A stretch of 64,000 nt of DNA from a virus (IMGVR_UViG_3300011113_000747:120543-184542), one strand, 5' to 3'; positions 41,310 through 49,203 are shown, counted from the stretch's first letter. The notes: a model not told the origin generated them from the sequence alone. Made by a program: numbers and translations.

Positions 41310-41574
41310 ATCTAAGGTAAGACTTAAGAAGGTTAAATCTGTTAAAGAACCTAAAGTCAAAGTAAAAGAGCTTTATAAAAACAAAAAGAAACTAACTTCT
41401 AAATTAACTCCAGATAAACTTGGTGTTGAATATTTCTTTGAAGTTCTAAAATCTGACAAAGAAGGTAATCCAATTATTACCAGATCATCCAAATACAATA
41501 AAGGTAAATTGGTTAAGGAAATGGTATATAATTATTCTAAAGATGAAGCAGAATACAAAGTCAAAGAAATTTGA
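41290..41574 (+). CDS. Lys-rich N-terminus hypothetical protein
   Basis: 94 residues. The first 40 are a Lys/Val-rich basic arm (KTKKPKSKVRLKKVKSVKEPKVKVKE), likely nucleic-acid binding; the rest is beta (GVEYFFEVLKSDKEGNPIITRSSKYNKGK). Overlaps both neighbours by 20 and 32 nt. Confidence 0.55.
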   Translation: MKTKKPKSKVRLKKVKSVKEPKVKVKELYKNKKKLTSKLTPDKLGVEYFFEVLKSDKEGNPIITRSSKYNKGKLVKEMVYNYSKDEAEYKVKEI

Positions 41575-41809
41575 TATAATTACAGCAAGTGAAGCTAGAG
41601 GTCGTTTGCTGATTGGTAATCAAATTGTTTTACGTAAAGTTGAAAAGGATATTATCAAGAGTGCTGAACGTGGTCATGATTGTGTTGTAGTCAACTACGT
41701 AATTGATAGTGACTCACTAAGCTATCTTCGTAGTCATGGATATAAAGCAGAAGTTTGTTATGATGAAACTTCTGATGTTAAATATGGAACTTTAATCTCT
41801 TGGAAATAA
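41543..41809 (+). CDS. Small hypothetical protein
   Basis: 88 residues. IITASEARGRLLIGNQIVLRKVEKDIIKSAERGHDCVVVNYV followed by LRSHGYKAEVCYD is an alpha/beta pattern common to an unnamed phage family. Start at 41543 overlaps the preceding gene by 32 nt. Confidence 0.58.
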   Translation: MKQNTKSKKFDIITASEARGRLLIGNQIVLRKVEKDIIKSAERGHDCVVVNYVIDSDSLSYLRSHGYKAEVCYDETSDVKYGTLISWK

Positions 41810-41810
41810 T

Positions 41811-42881
41811 ATGGGTGGTAATCTTCTCAAAACCTGGAATCTTCCAGAGAAACGTATTCCTACAGACGAATACAATCAGATCAAAGACGAGCTCTGCAAC
41901 AAGTTTCGTGCAGATGGCAAATGCAATCGCCCAGTGCCTAGTCCTTTTGTTAAAGTTGCTCCAAGCATTCGCGACAAAGAGACTCATGGTGATCTTGACA
42001 TCATCATAGGTCGTTTTACCGATGCTGATATTCACATGCTATGGAAAGGTGAAAGTGACTTTGGTAAATATCTTGAAAATGAATTTGGCTATAAGCCGTT
42101 CAAGAACAGCAATGTCTATTCCTTCCCGTATCAAGGCTTTCAAGTGGATGTAACCTTTCATCCTATGAATGATTTCTATATGGCTGTAGATTACTCTTCT
42201 TGGGGTGATCTTGGCAACATCATGGGTCGTGTGTTTCATAAAATGGGGCTGCATTTTGGTCATTCTGGCCTTTCCTTTTGGATTCGTCAAGGGTTGTTTG
42301 ATGCCAATGTTCAGTGGAGTGATTCTGATCACATTTATCACAAAACTGTGTTGACTACCAACATGAAAGACATTTGTGAGGTTGGCGGTTTTGATTATGC
42401 TCGTTGGAGCAAAGGCTTTGACACCGAGAAGGATGCTTTTGACTTTGTAATCGACTCAAAGTATTTCAACAAAGAGTTGTTTGCGTTGGAAAATCTAAAT
42501 CATACCAACCGCACTCGCAATCGCAAACGTGGCATGTATATGCGCTTCATTGAGTATGTTGCTGATTGTGATAAAGTGGGTGAACCATTTCGCAGCAAGC
42601 ATGAATACTCTTTGCTTATGCAGTGCAGGTATTCTCAACTGCAGCGTGACATCAACAATTTCAGACTTGTTTATGAAGTTGATAAAGTAGTTAAAGAAAA
42701 AGTTAATGGCAAGCTTGTTGCTGAGTGGTGCAACTTGTCTGAAAATGATGGACCGCTGATTGGTAAAATCATGAGCGAAGTTCGTGATGTTCCTAAGTAT
42801 ATTCTTCTTGAAATGACTCAAGAAGAAATTAAACAGTTTGTTGTTGATACACACTCAAAATACGTTAAAGTGAATGAATAA
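41811..42881 (+). CDS. Nucleotidyltransferase-like protein
   Basis: 356 residues. SIRDKETHGDLDIIIGRF (D61, D63) and FQVDVTF (third Asp, about 112) form a Pol-beta-type catalytic triad. The remaining 240 residues are helical and specific to this phage family. It may transfer nucleotides to RNA or protein. It is the second such enzyme in the window and sits between the macro-domain and RNA-ligase genes. Confidence 0.7.
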   Translation: MGGNLLKTWNLPEKRIPTDEYNQIKDELCNKFRADGKCNRPVPSPFVKVAPSIRDKETHGDLDIIIGRFTDADIHMLWKGESDFGKYLENEFGYKPFKNSNVYSFPYQGFQVDVTFHPMNDFYMAVDYSSWGDLGNIMGRVFHKMGLHFGHSGLSFWIRQGLFDANVQWSDSDHIYHKTVLTTNMKDICEVGGFDYARWSKGFDTEKDAFDFVIDSKYFNKELFALENLNHTNRTRNRKRGMYMRFIEYVADCDKVGEPFRSKHEYSLLMQCRYSQLQRDINNFRLVYEVDKVVKEKVNGKLVAEWCNLSENDGPLIGKIMSEVRDVPKYILLEMTQEEIKQFVVDTHSKYVKVNE

Positions 42882-42882
42882 T

Positions 42883-43584
42883 ATGAAATACTATAAACTT
42901 TTAACTCAAGAAATGACTTCTCGCAATGCTACAGAATGGAAGTTAAACGTTCCAATTACTGTTGAAAAAGAAGGAGTTGAAATGTGTACTGATCAAGTAT
43001 TACATTGTTATAACCATCCACTTCTTGCAGTGATTTTTAATTCATTCCATGTATTGATTGAAAATCCAAAGCTTTTTGAAATAAATGTAGATAAGATTGT
43101 AAACACTGATGGATTAAAGTTTGCAAGTAAAAGTCAGACTTTGATAGAAGAAATCCCTCTTCCAGAAATTAGCACAGAACAAAAAGTTGAATTTGCTATT
43201 AGAGTAGCAAAAACGGTTTATAAAGAAAAGAAATGGAATGAATGGGCTGATAAATGGTTAAATGGTGAGGATCGTAGCGAAGAAAGTGCTTATACTGCTG
43301 CTACTGCTGTTAGAGCTGCTAATTATGCTGCTAATGCTGCTGCTTCTGCTTCTGCTGCTGCTTGGGCTACTGCTTGGGCTACTGCTTGGGCTACTGCTTG
43401 GGCTACTGCTAGAGCTGCTAATTATGCTGCTACTAATGCTACTAATGCTGCTAATGCTAATGCTGATGCTAATGCTAATGCTGCTGCTTCTGCTGCTTAT
43501 GCTGCTAATGTTGTTGATGATAAAAATGAATTTAACAGAAAAATGATTGACATTATTGAAAGTATTGTTAAAATGAATGAATAA
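42883..43584 (+). CDS. Protein with long Ala-rich repetitive region
   Basis: About 233 residues. Residues 1-135 are an ordinary alpha/beta domain (KLLTQEMTSRNATEWKLNVPITVEKEGVEMC). Residues about 135-215 are almost only Ala with Thr, Asn, Trp, Tyr and Ser, including four WATA repeats, predicted helical. Proteins with A/S/Y-rich helical repeats occur in other large phages without known role. The ATG at 42883 avoids overlapping the preceding stop. Confidence 0.6.
   Translation: MKYYKLLTQEMTSRNATEWKLNVPITVEKEGVEMCTDQVLHCYNHPLLAVIFNSFHVLIENPKLFEINVDKIVNTDGLKFASKSQTLIEEIPLPEISTEQKVEFAIRVAKTVYKEKKWNEWADKWLNGEDRSEESAYTAATAVRAANYAANAAASASAAAWATAWATAWATAWATARAANYAATNATNAANANADANANAAASAAYAANVVDDKNEFNRKMIDIIESIVKMNE
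43360..43407 (+). repeat. Four tandem 12-bp repeats
   Basis: GCTTGGGCTACT occurs four times head to tail inside a wider GCT-rich tract (about 43290-43510). It codes for AWAT. Likely prone to slippage. Confidence 0.85.
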
Positions 43585-43585
43585 T

Positions 43586-43897
43586 ATGGAAGAATTCAAA
43601 CTCGAATACACTGAACCAGACAAGGTCTACGAAACAGTAGACACTAAACCACAAGAGCCTCAATATCGTTATTACGAAGTTGAAGTGAGTCGCCGGCAGA
43701 TTGCTTATGTAACTGTGCGTGTACCGCATGATAAAGTGCTTGATTTTCGTAATAGTCATGAAATTGCGGAAAGAGCTGTTGATGAGCTTGTTCAAAACTA
43801 TGAATGGGAAACTGAGTATCCTCAAGATATTGAAGTTGAAAGCATCAAAGAAATGACCGAAGATGAAGCAACTGCATACGACGTTTACGAAGCATAG
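43586..43897 (+). CDS. Hypothetical protein
   Basis: 103 residues, acidic, with RYYEVEVSRRQIAYVTVRVPHDKVLDF and DELVQNYEWETEY. Domain looks like a small alpha/beta fold. The first base of the next GTG is the last of its stop. Confidence 0.58.
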   Translation: MEEFKLEYTEPDKVYETVDTKPQEPQYRYYEVEVSRRQIAYVTVRVPHDKVLDFRNSHEIAERAVDELVQNYEWETEYPQDIEVESIKEMTEDEATAYDVYEA

Positions 43898-44127
43898 TGA
43901 AGTTTGAAAAAATAGCACGCATTTGGTGGACACCAGATTTCGGCACTAATGATGTTTCATTTGGAATACACATTTGCTGGAAAGGAAGAGTTGATATCCA
44001 CTTCATGTGGGGTATGTTATCCATGGGCATTGTTCCCATCTACAAAACAAAAAACGAGAAATTAATTGCAGTTAGTAATTCATACCATTCAGATAAAACT
44101 AAGCCAACAAGAGCAAGCACACCATGA
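43897..44127 (+). CDS. Small hypothetical protein
   Basis: 76 residues from a GTG that overlaps the preceding TAG. Trp-rich beta pattern (ARIWWTPDFGTNDVSFGIHICWKGRVDIHFMWGMLSMG). Coupled by ATGA-type overlap to the next gene. Confidence 0.55.
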   Translation: MKFEKIARIWWTPDFGTNDVSFGIHICWKGRVDIHFMWGMLSMGIVPIYKTKNEKLIAVSNSYHSDKTKPTRASTP

Positions 44128-44309
44128 CACTACCAATACTCTACTCTCGCAACAGCAACATCAAAGGTTCTCGTGAGTATTGTGCACAACTGCTGCGCGA
44201 AAAAGATCAACTCATTGGCAAGCAAGCCACAGTCAAGTTCTTCAATTTGACTCCTGACAATGTACCGCGGTTTCCGTTTATGGTGGGAATCAGGGACTAT
44301 GAATGTTAG
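44124..44309 (+). CDS. Small hypothetical protein
   Basis: 61 residues, basic, with REYCAQLLREKDQLIGKQATVKFFNLTPDNVPRFP. The FxxLTPDxVPRFP segment recalls a short motif of unnamed phage proteins. Last gene before the RNA-ligase promoter. Confidence 0.55.
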   Translation: MTLPILYSRNSNIKGSREYCAQLLREKDQLIGKQATVKFFNLTPDNVPRFPFMVGIRDYEC

Positions 44310-44337
44310 TTGAAAATATTAGGAAATATGTTATAAT
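44310..44337 (+). promoter_or_regulatory. Early promoter of the RNA ligase gene
   Basis: TTGAAA (44310-44315), 16-nt spacer with AGGAAA (44321-44326), TATAAT (44332-44337), 6 nt, ATG at 44344. Confidence 0.82.
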
Positions 44338-44343
44338 AAGTGT

Positions 44344-45519
44344 ATGAATTACCTAGCACAACATTTCTGGAATAACGATACTAACTGTATCGACGGTCTT
44401 GCTCTGTGGAATGCTCTTCAGCCTCATATTGAGAAAGGCGAACTTGTTGTCAATGAGGGCAAAGGTGATCGAGAAGGTCTCAAGCTTGTCACATATTCCA
44501 AGACCTATCAGTATGAGCACAATTCCATTGCATGGGATCCTCTGGTGCAACATTGCCGCGGCATCATCTTTGATGCTACTGATGATTACAAGATTGTAGC
44601 TCTTCCTTTCTCCAAGTTCTTCAACTATGGTGAAGGTGGCATTCATTATCCTTCTGCTGGTGCTGAAATCACCAAGGTATTCTACAAGGCTGATGGCTCA
44701 CTAGGAATCTGCTTCTATTGGCGCGGCAAATGGCATCTAACTACTAGAGGCTCACTCAATTCTGATATTGGTGAGGTAGGTCAGAAGCTACTCGATAATC
44801 ATGCATTGCAGGGTGAACATTACATGGGTGAATCTTGCATCCTCAACACATACAATACTTACCTATTCGAAATCATTGATGACATCTGTCGCATTGTCGT
44901 CAAATATGACGAGAGCCTTTTAATGCTTATTGGTTCTCGAAACAATCGTACTGGTGAATGCTTCTTTGGTGGTAATGCAATTCCTCCTTGGCCTCATTAT
45001 GTTAACAACTATCCTTTCAAAACCAAAGAAGAAATGCATGCATGGCTCAACAAGACCAAAGGCACAGAGTTTGAAGGCTTTGTGGTTCACTTCTCTGATG
45101 GCTCTATCTTCAAGTTCAAGTCTGAAGACTATATGCGACTGCATCGCATCATTGCTCAGTTCACGTTCAAGCGTGTGCTGGAAGCTGTGCAGCTGCATCA
45201 AGAAGAAGAAATCCGCAAGGCATTGCCAGAAGAGCTCATTCCTGAATTTGATCAATTCATTGATTTAATTAATGATAAGATCAAAACAATTGTTCGTAAG
45301 GTTGCGTTGGTTGTTGCAGATGCTCCAAAAGAGTCTCGCAAAGAGTTTGCACTTTATTTGCAGCAGTATTATAAAGGAACGGACGTCTTAAAATATGCGT
45401 TCAAATACGTTGATTTTAATTTAGATGCAACTAAACTCATGGAATACATTTTGCAAAGCTTGCGCCGCGATGACTTTGAAGTTACAGAAAACAAAAACAA
45501 AGACCATATTGATTCATGA
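44344..45519 (+). CDS. rnlA: RNA ligase 1 (T4 Rnl1-like)
   Basis: 391 residues (T4 Rnl1 374). Nucleotidyltransferase motif I is YKADGS with the adenylated Lys at about 115; CRGIIFD (motif Ia region), EGFVVHF (motif IV) and FKFKSEDY (motif V) follow in order, then a helical C-terminal domain. It seals 5'-phosphate and 3'-OH RNA ends with ATP, completing the repair begun by the PseT-like enzyme. Confidence 0.9.
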   Translation: MNYLAQHFWNNDTNCIDGLALWNALQPHIEKGELVVNEGKGDREGLKLVTYSKTYQYEHNSIAWDPLVQHCRGIIFDATDDYKIVALPFSKFFNYGEGGIHYPSAGAEITKVFYKADGSLGICFYWRGKWHLTTRGSLNSDIGEVGQKLLDNHALQGEHYMGESCILNTYNTYLFEIIDDICRIVVKYDESLLMLIGSRNNRTGECFFGGNAIPPWPHYVNNYPFKTKEEMHAWLNKTKGTEFEGFVVHFSDGSIFKFKSEDYMRLHRIIAQFTFKRVLEAVQLHQEEEIRKALPEELIPEFDQFIDLINDKIKTIVRKVALVVADAPKESRKEFALYLQQYYKGTDVLKYAFKYVDFNLDATKLMEYILQSLRRDDFEVTENKNKDHIDS

Positions 45520-45866
45520 AAACTAAATTTTATACATTCAATCAAAACAACAGCGGTGGCAGCTTTCGTTATGATGCACAGCGAGGCATCACTCGCTATG
45601 TCATTGTGGAAGCAGTCGATCGGAACCATGCTATAAGCCGAGCAGAAAGCATTGGCTTGTACTTTGACGGTGTTGAAGAAGGGCGAGACTGTGAATGCTG
45701 CGGTGATCGTTGGTACAGGCCATATAGTGATGAAGGCAAAGATGAACCTTGTGTCTATGATACTCCAGTTGCATCACATAAGCGCAACGAGTGGGGCTTC
45801 TTCAAGGATGATCAAAAAGAAATTGCTGTTCATTATTTGGATGGCCGCATTGAATTGCTTTGCTAA
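45516..45866 (+). CDS. Hypothetical protein with Cys pair
   Basis: 116 residues: VIVEAVDRNHAISRAESIGLYFDGVEEGRDCECCGDRWYRPY with a CxCC cluster that could bind zinc. Similar proteins are common in phage early regions. ATGA overlap with the RNA ligase gene. Confidence 0.64.
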   Translation: MKTKFYTFNQNNSGGSFRYDAQRGITRYVIVEAVDRNHAISRAESIGLYFDGVEEGRDCECCGDRWYRPYSDEGKDEPCVYDTPVASHKRNEWGFFKDDQKEIAVHYLDGRIELLC

Positions 45867-45933
45867 TCATGCTCGTCACAGACCAACAGAGAAACTCAAC
45901 AAAAGAAGAAAACAACAGGAACTGCAGTAGTAG

Positions 45934-45961
45934 TTGATTCGCACAAAACCTGATTTATAAT
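45934..45961 (+). promoter_or_regulatory. Sigma70-type promoter of the 45968 lipoprotein
   Basis: TTGATT (45934-45939), 16-nt spacer, TATAAT (45956-45961), 6 nt, ATG at 45968. No AGGAAA element. Confidence 0.78.
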
Positions 45962-45967
45962 ATCTAA

Positions 45968-46231
45968 ATGAAAAACAAAATCCTCACGTTTATTGCAATG
46001 GCTTGTCTTTTTACCAGCTGCACTGAAAATCAAATGGCTAAACAGTTTGGGGGTACCATGAAAGTGGATCTTCCCCCAAATACTGAATTTGTCAATGCTA
46101 CTTGGAAGAATGACCAATTGTGGTATATTTATCGACCACGTAAAGAAGGTGAGTCCATTGACGTGATCACTATGCAAGAAGATTCCAACTTTGGTCTTTT
46201 GGAAGGTAAGGTGCAATTCAACGAACATTGA
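45968..46231 (+). CDS. Small lipoprotein
   Basis: 87 residues. Lipoprotein signal KNKILTFIAMACLFTSC, then QFGGTMKVDLPPNTEFVNATWKNDQLWYIYRP, a compact domain I recall in unnamed lipoproteins of several myoviruses. Envelope location likely; superinfection exclusion or inactivation of a surface receptor are options. Has its own consensus promoter. Confidence 0.74.
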   Translation: MKNKILTFIAMACLFTSCTENQMAKQFGGTMKVDLPPNTEFVNATWKNDQLWYIYRPRKEGESIDVITMQEDSNFGLLEGKVQFNEH

Positions 46232-46249
46232 AATACCCACATGCAATGC

Positions 46250-46277
46250 TTGCTAACGCATAAGCCTGTTGTATAAT
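46250..46277 (+). promoter_or_regulatory. Upstream tandem promoter
   Basis: TTGCTA (46250-46255), 16-nt spacer, TATAAT (46272-46277). It lies 26 bp upstream of the -10 of the next promoter and would give a short-leader transcript of the 46310 gene. Confidence 0.5.
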
Positions 46278-46286
46278 AATACAATA

Positions 46287-46303
46287 AGGAAAGTTGATAT
46301 AAT
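46287..46303 (+). promoter_or_regulatory. Early promoter of the 46310 gene
   Basis: AGGAAA (46287-46292), N5, TATAAT (46298-46303), 6 nt, ATG at 46310. Confidence 0.78.
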
Positions 46304-46309
46304 AATTGT

Positions 46310-46717
46310 ATGAGCAAGCCATTAATTCACGCACAATCGTCAGCACGCAAGTTTGGTGGAACTTGGGAAGATTATATCGACATCCACGAGCTAATGGATT
46401 CATCCAAAGCGGTGACTTCTCTTCCTACTCACAGAGCACTCACTCACAACACCTGGTTCGTTGCAAGCATATTGACTCGCATCTTCGGCGAAGTATTTCA
46501 TCGCAAGAGTGATGGTAAGCCTGTTTCGACTCGAGACATTGGTGAGCAGCACATTGCAGAAGATTATCGGGGATTCATTCCAAGTGCTTCTGACTTCATT
46601 GACTGCCTCAATGTGGAAGATTGGATGATGAATGGCAAGGGCAAGCCACCTTCTCATGCTCTCATCATCAAGCAACAGCAAAAGAATCTCAAAGAAAAAT
46701 CCGCAACCGTAGATTAA
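46310..46717 (+). CDS. DUF6915-like protein
   Basis: 135 residues. PLIHAQSSARKFGGTWEDYIDIHELMDSSKA followed by HRALTHNTW matches the pattern of DUF6915 proteins (HHALSSARKFGGxxEDYxxIHxWxDxSK), which are helical and of unknown function in phages and bacteria. Two promoters in tandem precede it. Confidence 0.75.
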   Translation: MSKPLIHAQSSARKFGGTWEDYIDIHELMDSSKAVTSLPTHRALTHNTWFVASILTRIFGEVFHRKSDGKPVSTRDIGEQHIAEDYRGFIPSASDFIDCLNVEDWMMNGKGKPPSHALIIKQQQKNLKEKSATVD

Positions 46718-46736
46718 AACAAACTAAAACAAACAC

Positions 46737-47261
46737 ATGAAAATCGAACAACTCAAGAAACAAATTGAAGACCACACCAGCAAGATTGCTGCTCTCAAGA
46801 AACAAATGATGGAAGAACTGCGCAAGGACTTTCATGGAGCTCTTGTGGAGCTCTTTGATGCCTATCCATTTGTACATGCAGTTCACTTCACTGCATACAC
46901 TCCGTACTTCAATGATGGTGATGAATGCACCTTCAGCAGCCACCATGATGACTGCGGCTTCAATGGCTATGATGGTTATGGTGATGATAAAGACTCATGC
47001 GTAGAAAATGCTTTTGGTGACATCGAGGGCGAAAACATTTGCCACACTTCTCGTGAAACCATTTATGTTAAAGGAGAAAACGGCAAGTGGGGAGATGTTA
47101 TCAATCCTAACTTCAATGCTCTACATAAAAAAGCAGTTGATGACTTCCGCGATGCTCTCAATGCAGTGGGCGATGAAGAATGGAAGGAACTGGTGGGTGA
47201 TCATTGCATTGTGATGATTGACCGCGAAGGCATTCACGTCGAAGAATACAGTCACGATTGA
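46737..47261 (+). CDS. Conserved phage hypothetical protein
   Basis: 174 residues. N-terminal coiled coil (IEQLKKQIEDHTSKIAALKKQMMEELRKDF), then a domain with YTPYFNDGDECTFSSHHDDCGFNGYDGYGDD that could bind metal. I recall it as an unnamed protein in T4-like phages. No promoter of its own. Confidence 0.65.
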   Translation: MKIEQLKKQIEDHTSKIAALKKQMMEELRKDFHGALVELFDAYPFVHAVHFTAYTPYFNDGDECTFSSHHDDCGFNGYDGYGDDKDSCVENAFGDIEGENICHTSRETIYVKGENGKWGDVINPNFNALHKKAVDDFRDALNAVGDEEWKELVGDHCIVMIDREGIHVEEYSHD

Positions 47262-47262
47262 T

Positions 47263-47652
47263 ATGAAATTTGAACGCAAAATCATTGAAACTGTAGATGT
47301 CACAATCCTAGACATCAGACTGCCAGTTCGCTATGAAGATGAGGATATTCCATATAATGCACCCATGAGAAAGGGTGAAGTGTGGCATGCTAAGATTAAC
47401 ATTGATGAAGGCAAGGTAATCAATTGGCCGCAAGGCAAAACACTTGACATGTACATGAAAGTAACTGACTCTGGAGTGTATACTCTTTATACAGATGAGT
47501 TGGAAGAAGTTGCTTCAAGGCATGACTATGTGCCGCATGGACTGGTGCCTGGTGAATATGGCGATTATGTGCATCTCAAAATTGATGATAACGGCAAGAT
47601 CACCAATTGGCCTGCAAAAATTAGTCTTGAAGACTTTGAAGAAGAAGATTAG
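47263..47652 (+). CDS. Hypothetical beta-rich protein
   Basis: 129 residues from the ATG at 47263 just after the preceding stop. ETVDVTILDIRLPVRYEDEDIPYNAPMRKGEVWHAKINIDEGKVINWPQG and a second copy-like IDDNGKITNWP at the end suggest an internally repeated beta fold. Function unknown. Confidence 0.62.
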   Translation: MKFERKIIETVDVTILDIRLPVRYEDEDIPYNAPMRKGEVWHAKINIDEGKVINWPQGKTLDMYMKVTDSGVYTLYTDELEEVASRHDYVPHGLVPGEYGDYVHLKIDDNGKITNWPAKISLEDFEEED

Positions 47653-47667
47653 GAAATAAGATATAAT
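47651..47667 (+). promoter_or_regulatory. Early promoter of the 47674 gene
   Basis: AGGAAA (47651-47656), N5, TATAAT (47662-47667), 6 nt, ATG at 47674; overlaps the preceding TAG. Confidence 0.78.
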
Positions 47668-47673
47668 AATAGT

Positions 47674-47865
47674 ATGAAAGATAATCTTAATAAGCTCGTT
47701 GGTTTTGCTGAAACCCTTTTTACTGGTAAGAATGTTGTTCATTCTACCGTTAAAAGCTCTACTAGTGTGGGTAAGTCGACTGAGAAGCGTTGCTTCTCTA
47801 TTGCTCTTGATCGTTTCAATAATGGTGGATATATTGTTAATCGTTCTAATCATATCTGGGGTTAA
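47674..47865 (+). CDS. Small basic hypothetical protein
   Basis: 63 residues, Ser/Thr/Lys-rich (NLNKLVGFAETLFTGKNVVHSTVKSSTSVGKSTEKRC) with a beta end (RFNNGGYIVNRS). No family recognised. Confidence 0.6.
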   Translation: MKDNLNKLVGFAETLFTGKNVVHSTVKSSTSVGKSTEKRCFSIALDRFNNGGYIVNRSNHIWG

Positions 47866-47867
47866 TT

Positions 47868-48143
47868 ATGAATGAAATTGTTTATTGTGGTTGTGGTTCT
47901 CAAGTAGAACCTGAACGTGTAAGTGTTCTCAATAGCCGCATTTGTTCTTCTTGCGCGCAAGTTACGCAGAAGAATTGGCAAAAGCCGAGGGGTGTTATGA
48001 TCTACGGGCATAAAACCGGTGCAGAGATTCAAGTACTTACCCCAGAGCAGTTTGCTAATCACCGTAAGTATAATCCATATGGTCGTCATACTGGTCGAGG
48101 CTCTGGCCTGCATCGTGTGACTAAGACTACTTCCTGCATGTAA
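47868..48143 (+). CDS. DksA/TraR-like zinc-finger protein
   Basis: 91 residues. CGCGSQVEPERVSVLNSRICSSCA carries two Cys pairs 19 residues apart, the C4 finger style of the DksA/TraR family that binds the RNA polymerase secondary channel, here without the coiled coil. A transcription-modifying role is plausible but unproven. Confidence 0.66.
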   Translation: MNEIVYCGCGSQVEPERVSVLNSRICSSCAQVTQKNWQKPRGVMIYGHKTGAEIQVLTPEQFANHRKYNPYGRHTGRGSGLHRVTKTTSCM

Positions 48144-48147
48144 CCAG

Positions 48148-48177
48148 TTGAACTAATCCAAAAAAAAACATTATAAT
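48148..48177 (+). promoter_or_regulatory. Promoter of the 48183 membrane-protein gene
   Basis: TTGAAC (48148-48153), 18-nt A-rich spacer, TATAAT (48172-48177), 5 nt, ATG at 48183. Confidence 0.65.
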
Positions 48178-48182
48178 ACAAT

Positions 48183-48560
48183 ATGAACGAAACTATTGAA
48201 CCATACGTTAAGAAGCTACTGGATGGCGGCATGAAGACTGCCGAAGATGTAGCGAAGTTTATTGAAACTCAGACACCTGAACTGGGCAGGGAAATGATTG
48301 CATGGGGTACTGTATCTGAAATTGTAGCACCGCTCATTGGTCTCACCCTATTTCTTACCATGCTCATTTTGCATATCAGGTACAAAGACTACAAAAATTA
48401 CTACTGCGGCTCTGCGGAAAACCCACCCGGGTTTCCATTCATTGTAATTCCAGGCATGGTTGGTATGATTATTTTCATCGCACAAGTCATGGATGTCATC
48501 TACCCTCTAGTTGCACCACGACTTTATGTTTTGGAAAAGATTGCCAGCTTCATCAAGTAA
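48183..48560 (+). CDS. Membrane protein, paralogue of the 54518 gene
   Basis: 125 residues with two membrane helices (about 50-66 VAPLIGLTLFLTMLILHI and 88-106 FPFIVIPGMVGMIIFIAQV) flanking a short cytoplasmic loop. The C-terminus LVAPRLYVLEKIASFIK parallels LAPKVYLLEYLTTLVK of the protein at 54518, so the two are diverged duplicates. Possibly an early envelope-modifying or exclusion protein. Confidence 0.68.
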   Translation: MNETIEPYVKKLLDGGMKTAEDVAKFIETQTPELGREMIAWGTVSEIVAPLIGLTLFLTMLILHIRYKDYKNYYCGSAENPPGFPFIVIPGMVGMIIFIAQVMDVIYPLVAPRLYVLEKIASFIK

Positions 48561-48563
48561 ATT

Positions 48564-48671
48564 ATGATCAAAGACAAATATCGTCTGGCACATTACATCC
48601 TCAGCTATTTCAATCCAAAAAATGAAACTCTCCAACAAGAAGAAAAACAACCGCAAAACATCTGCGCTTAA
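48564..48671 (+). CDS. Very small protein (35 aa)
   Basis: 35 residues (KDKYRLAHYILSYFNPKNE and a Gln/Glu-rich end). It begins 3 nt after the preceding stop and overlaps the zinc-finger ORF by 50 nt in another frame. Weak support. Confidence 0.4.
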   Translation: MIKDKYRLAHYILSYFNPKNETLQQEEKQPQNICA

Positions 48672-48777
48672 AAAGCAAATAACATGTCCCAACTGCAAAC
48701 AAAACATCGCTGCAGGTGAAGGACACTTTGCACCACCTTCTTTTGGAGAAAAAGGATTCTTCATCTGTCAAAACTAA
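48622..48777 (+). CDS. Small zinc-ribbon protein
   Basis: 51 residues: basic N-terminus, then TCPNCKQNIAAGEGHFAPPSFGEKGFFIC. The CPxC ... GHFxPPSFGExGFFxC pattern is one I recall from short conserved phage proteins. It overlaps the 35-aa ORF in a different frame. Function unknown. Confidence 0.66.
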   Translation: MKLSNKKKNNRKTSALKKQITCPNCKQNIAAGEGHFAPPSFGEKGFFICQN

Positions 48778-48784
48778 TTTCAAA

Positions 48785-48976
48785 ATGACAACCACTGATT
48801 ACGTTGCTGTAGATGCTCTCAAACTACATATTCTCAACATGAGAGAATATTACAAAGAGTTACAATCGGACTGCAAAAAATGGCGAAATGAAACATCTTT
48901 TCACATTTATCAAGGTGTGCTCAAAGCATTGAACGAGCTTGAAGAACAAATTGATGAAATGAAAGTTTCACTATAA
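48785..48976 (+). CDS. Small helical protein, tandem paralogue A
   Basis: 63 residues from the ATG at 48785. TTTDYVAVDALKLHI ... EQIDEMKVSL is the twin of the next gene; first 14 and last 12 codons are nearly identical at DNA level. Helical, no motif. Confidence 0.62.
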   Translation: MTTTDYVAVDALKLHILNMREYYKELQSDCKKWRNETSFHIYQGVLKALNELEEQIDEMKVSL

Positions 48977-48978
48977 AA

Positions 48979-49170
48979 ATGACAACCACTGATTATGTTC
49001 CTGTAGATGCTCTCAAGAGCTACATTGAACACTTTGTTGAAGAGAGCGAAAAACAACAAGCTAGAGCAGTTGAAATGTTTAATCCTGATGATGCTTCATA
49101 TTATGATGGCGTGATTGACGCTCTCAAAGCTCTTAAAGAACGAATTGATGAAATGAAAGTTTCAATATAA
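48979..49170 (+). CDS. Small helical protein, tandem paralogue B
   Basis: 63 residues, TTTDYVPVDALKSYI ... ERIDEMKVSI. Equal in length to the preceding gene and clearly a tandem duplicate that has diverged in the middle. Two nt separate the genes. Confidence 0.64.
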   Translation: MTTTDYVPVDALKSYIEHFVEESEKQQARAVEMFNPDDASYYDGVIDALKALKERIDEMKVSI

Positions 49171-49175
49171 ACCAG

Positions 49176-49203
49176 TTGACTGAATTAGGAAACACGCTAC
49201 AAT
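49176..49203 (+). promoter_or_regulatory. Early promoter of the 49210 operon
   Basis: TTGACT (49176-49181), 16-nt spacer with AGGAAA (49187-49192), TACAAT (49198-49203), 6 nt, ATG at 49210. Confidence 0.8.

Noticed and set aside
43290-43510. CRISPR-like array
   Set aside because: The 12-bp repeats have no spacers and lie in frame inside a gene. No CRISPR array was seen anywhere in the window.
43258-43623. A long minus-strand frame rich in Ser/Ile opposite the Ala-rich gene
   Set aside because: It is the antisense shadow of the GCT repeat tract and has no promoter or start context.
45870-45938. 22-codon ORF after the 45516 gene
   Set aside because: No promoter, no coupling, low-complexity product; too weak to list.
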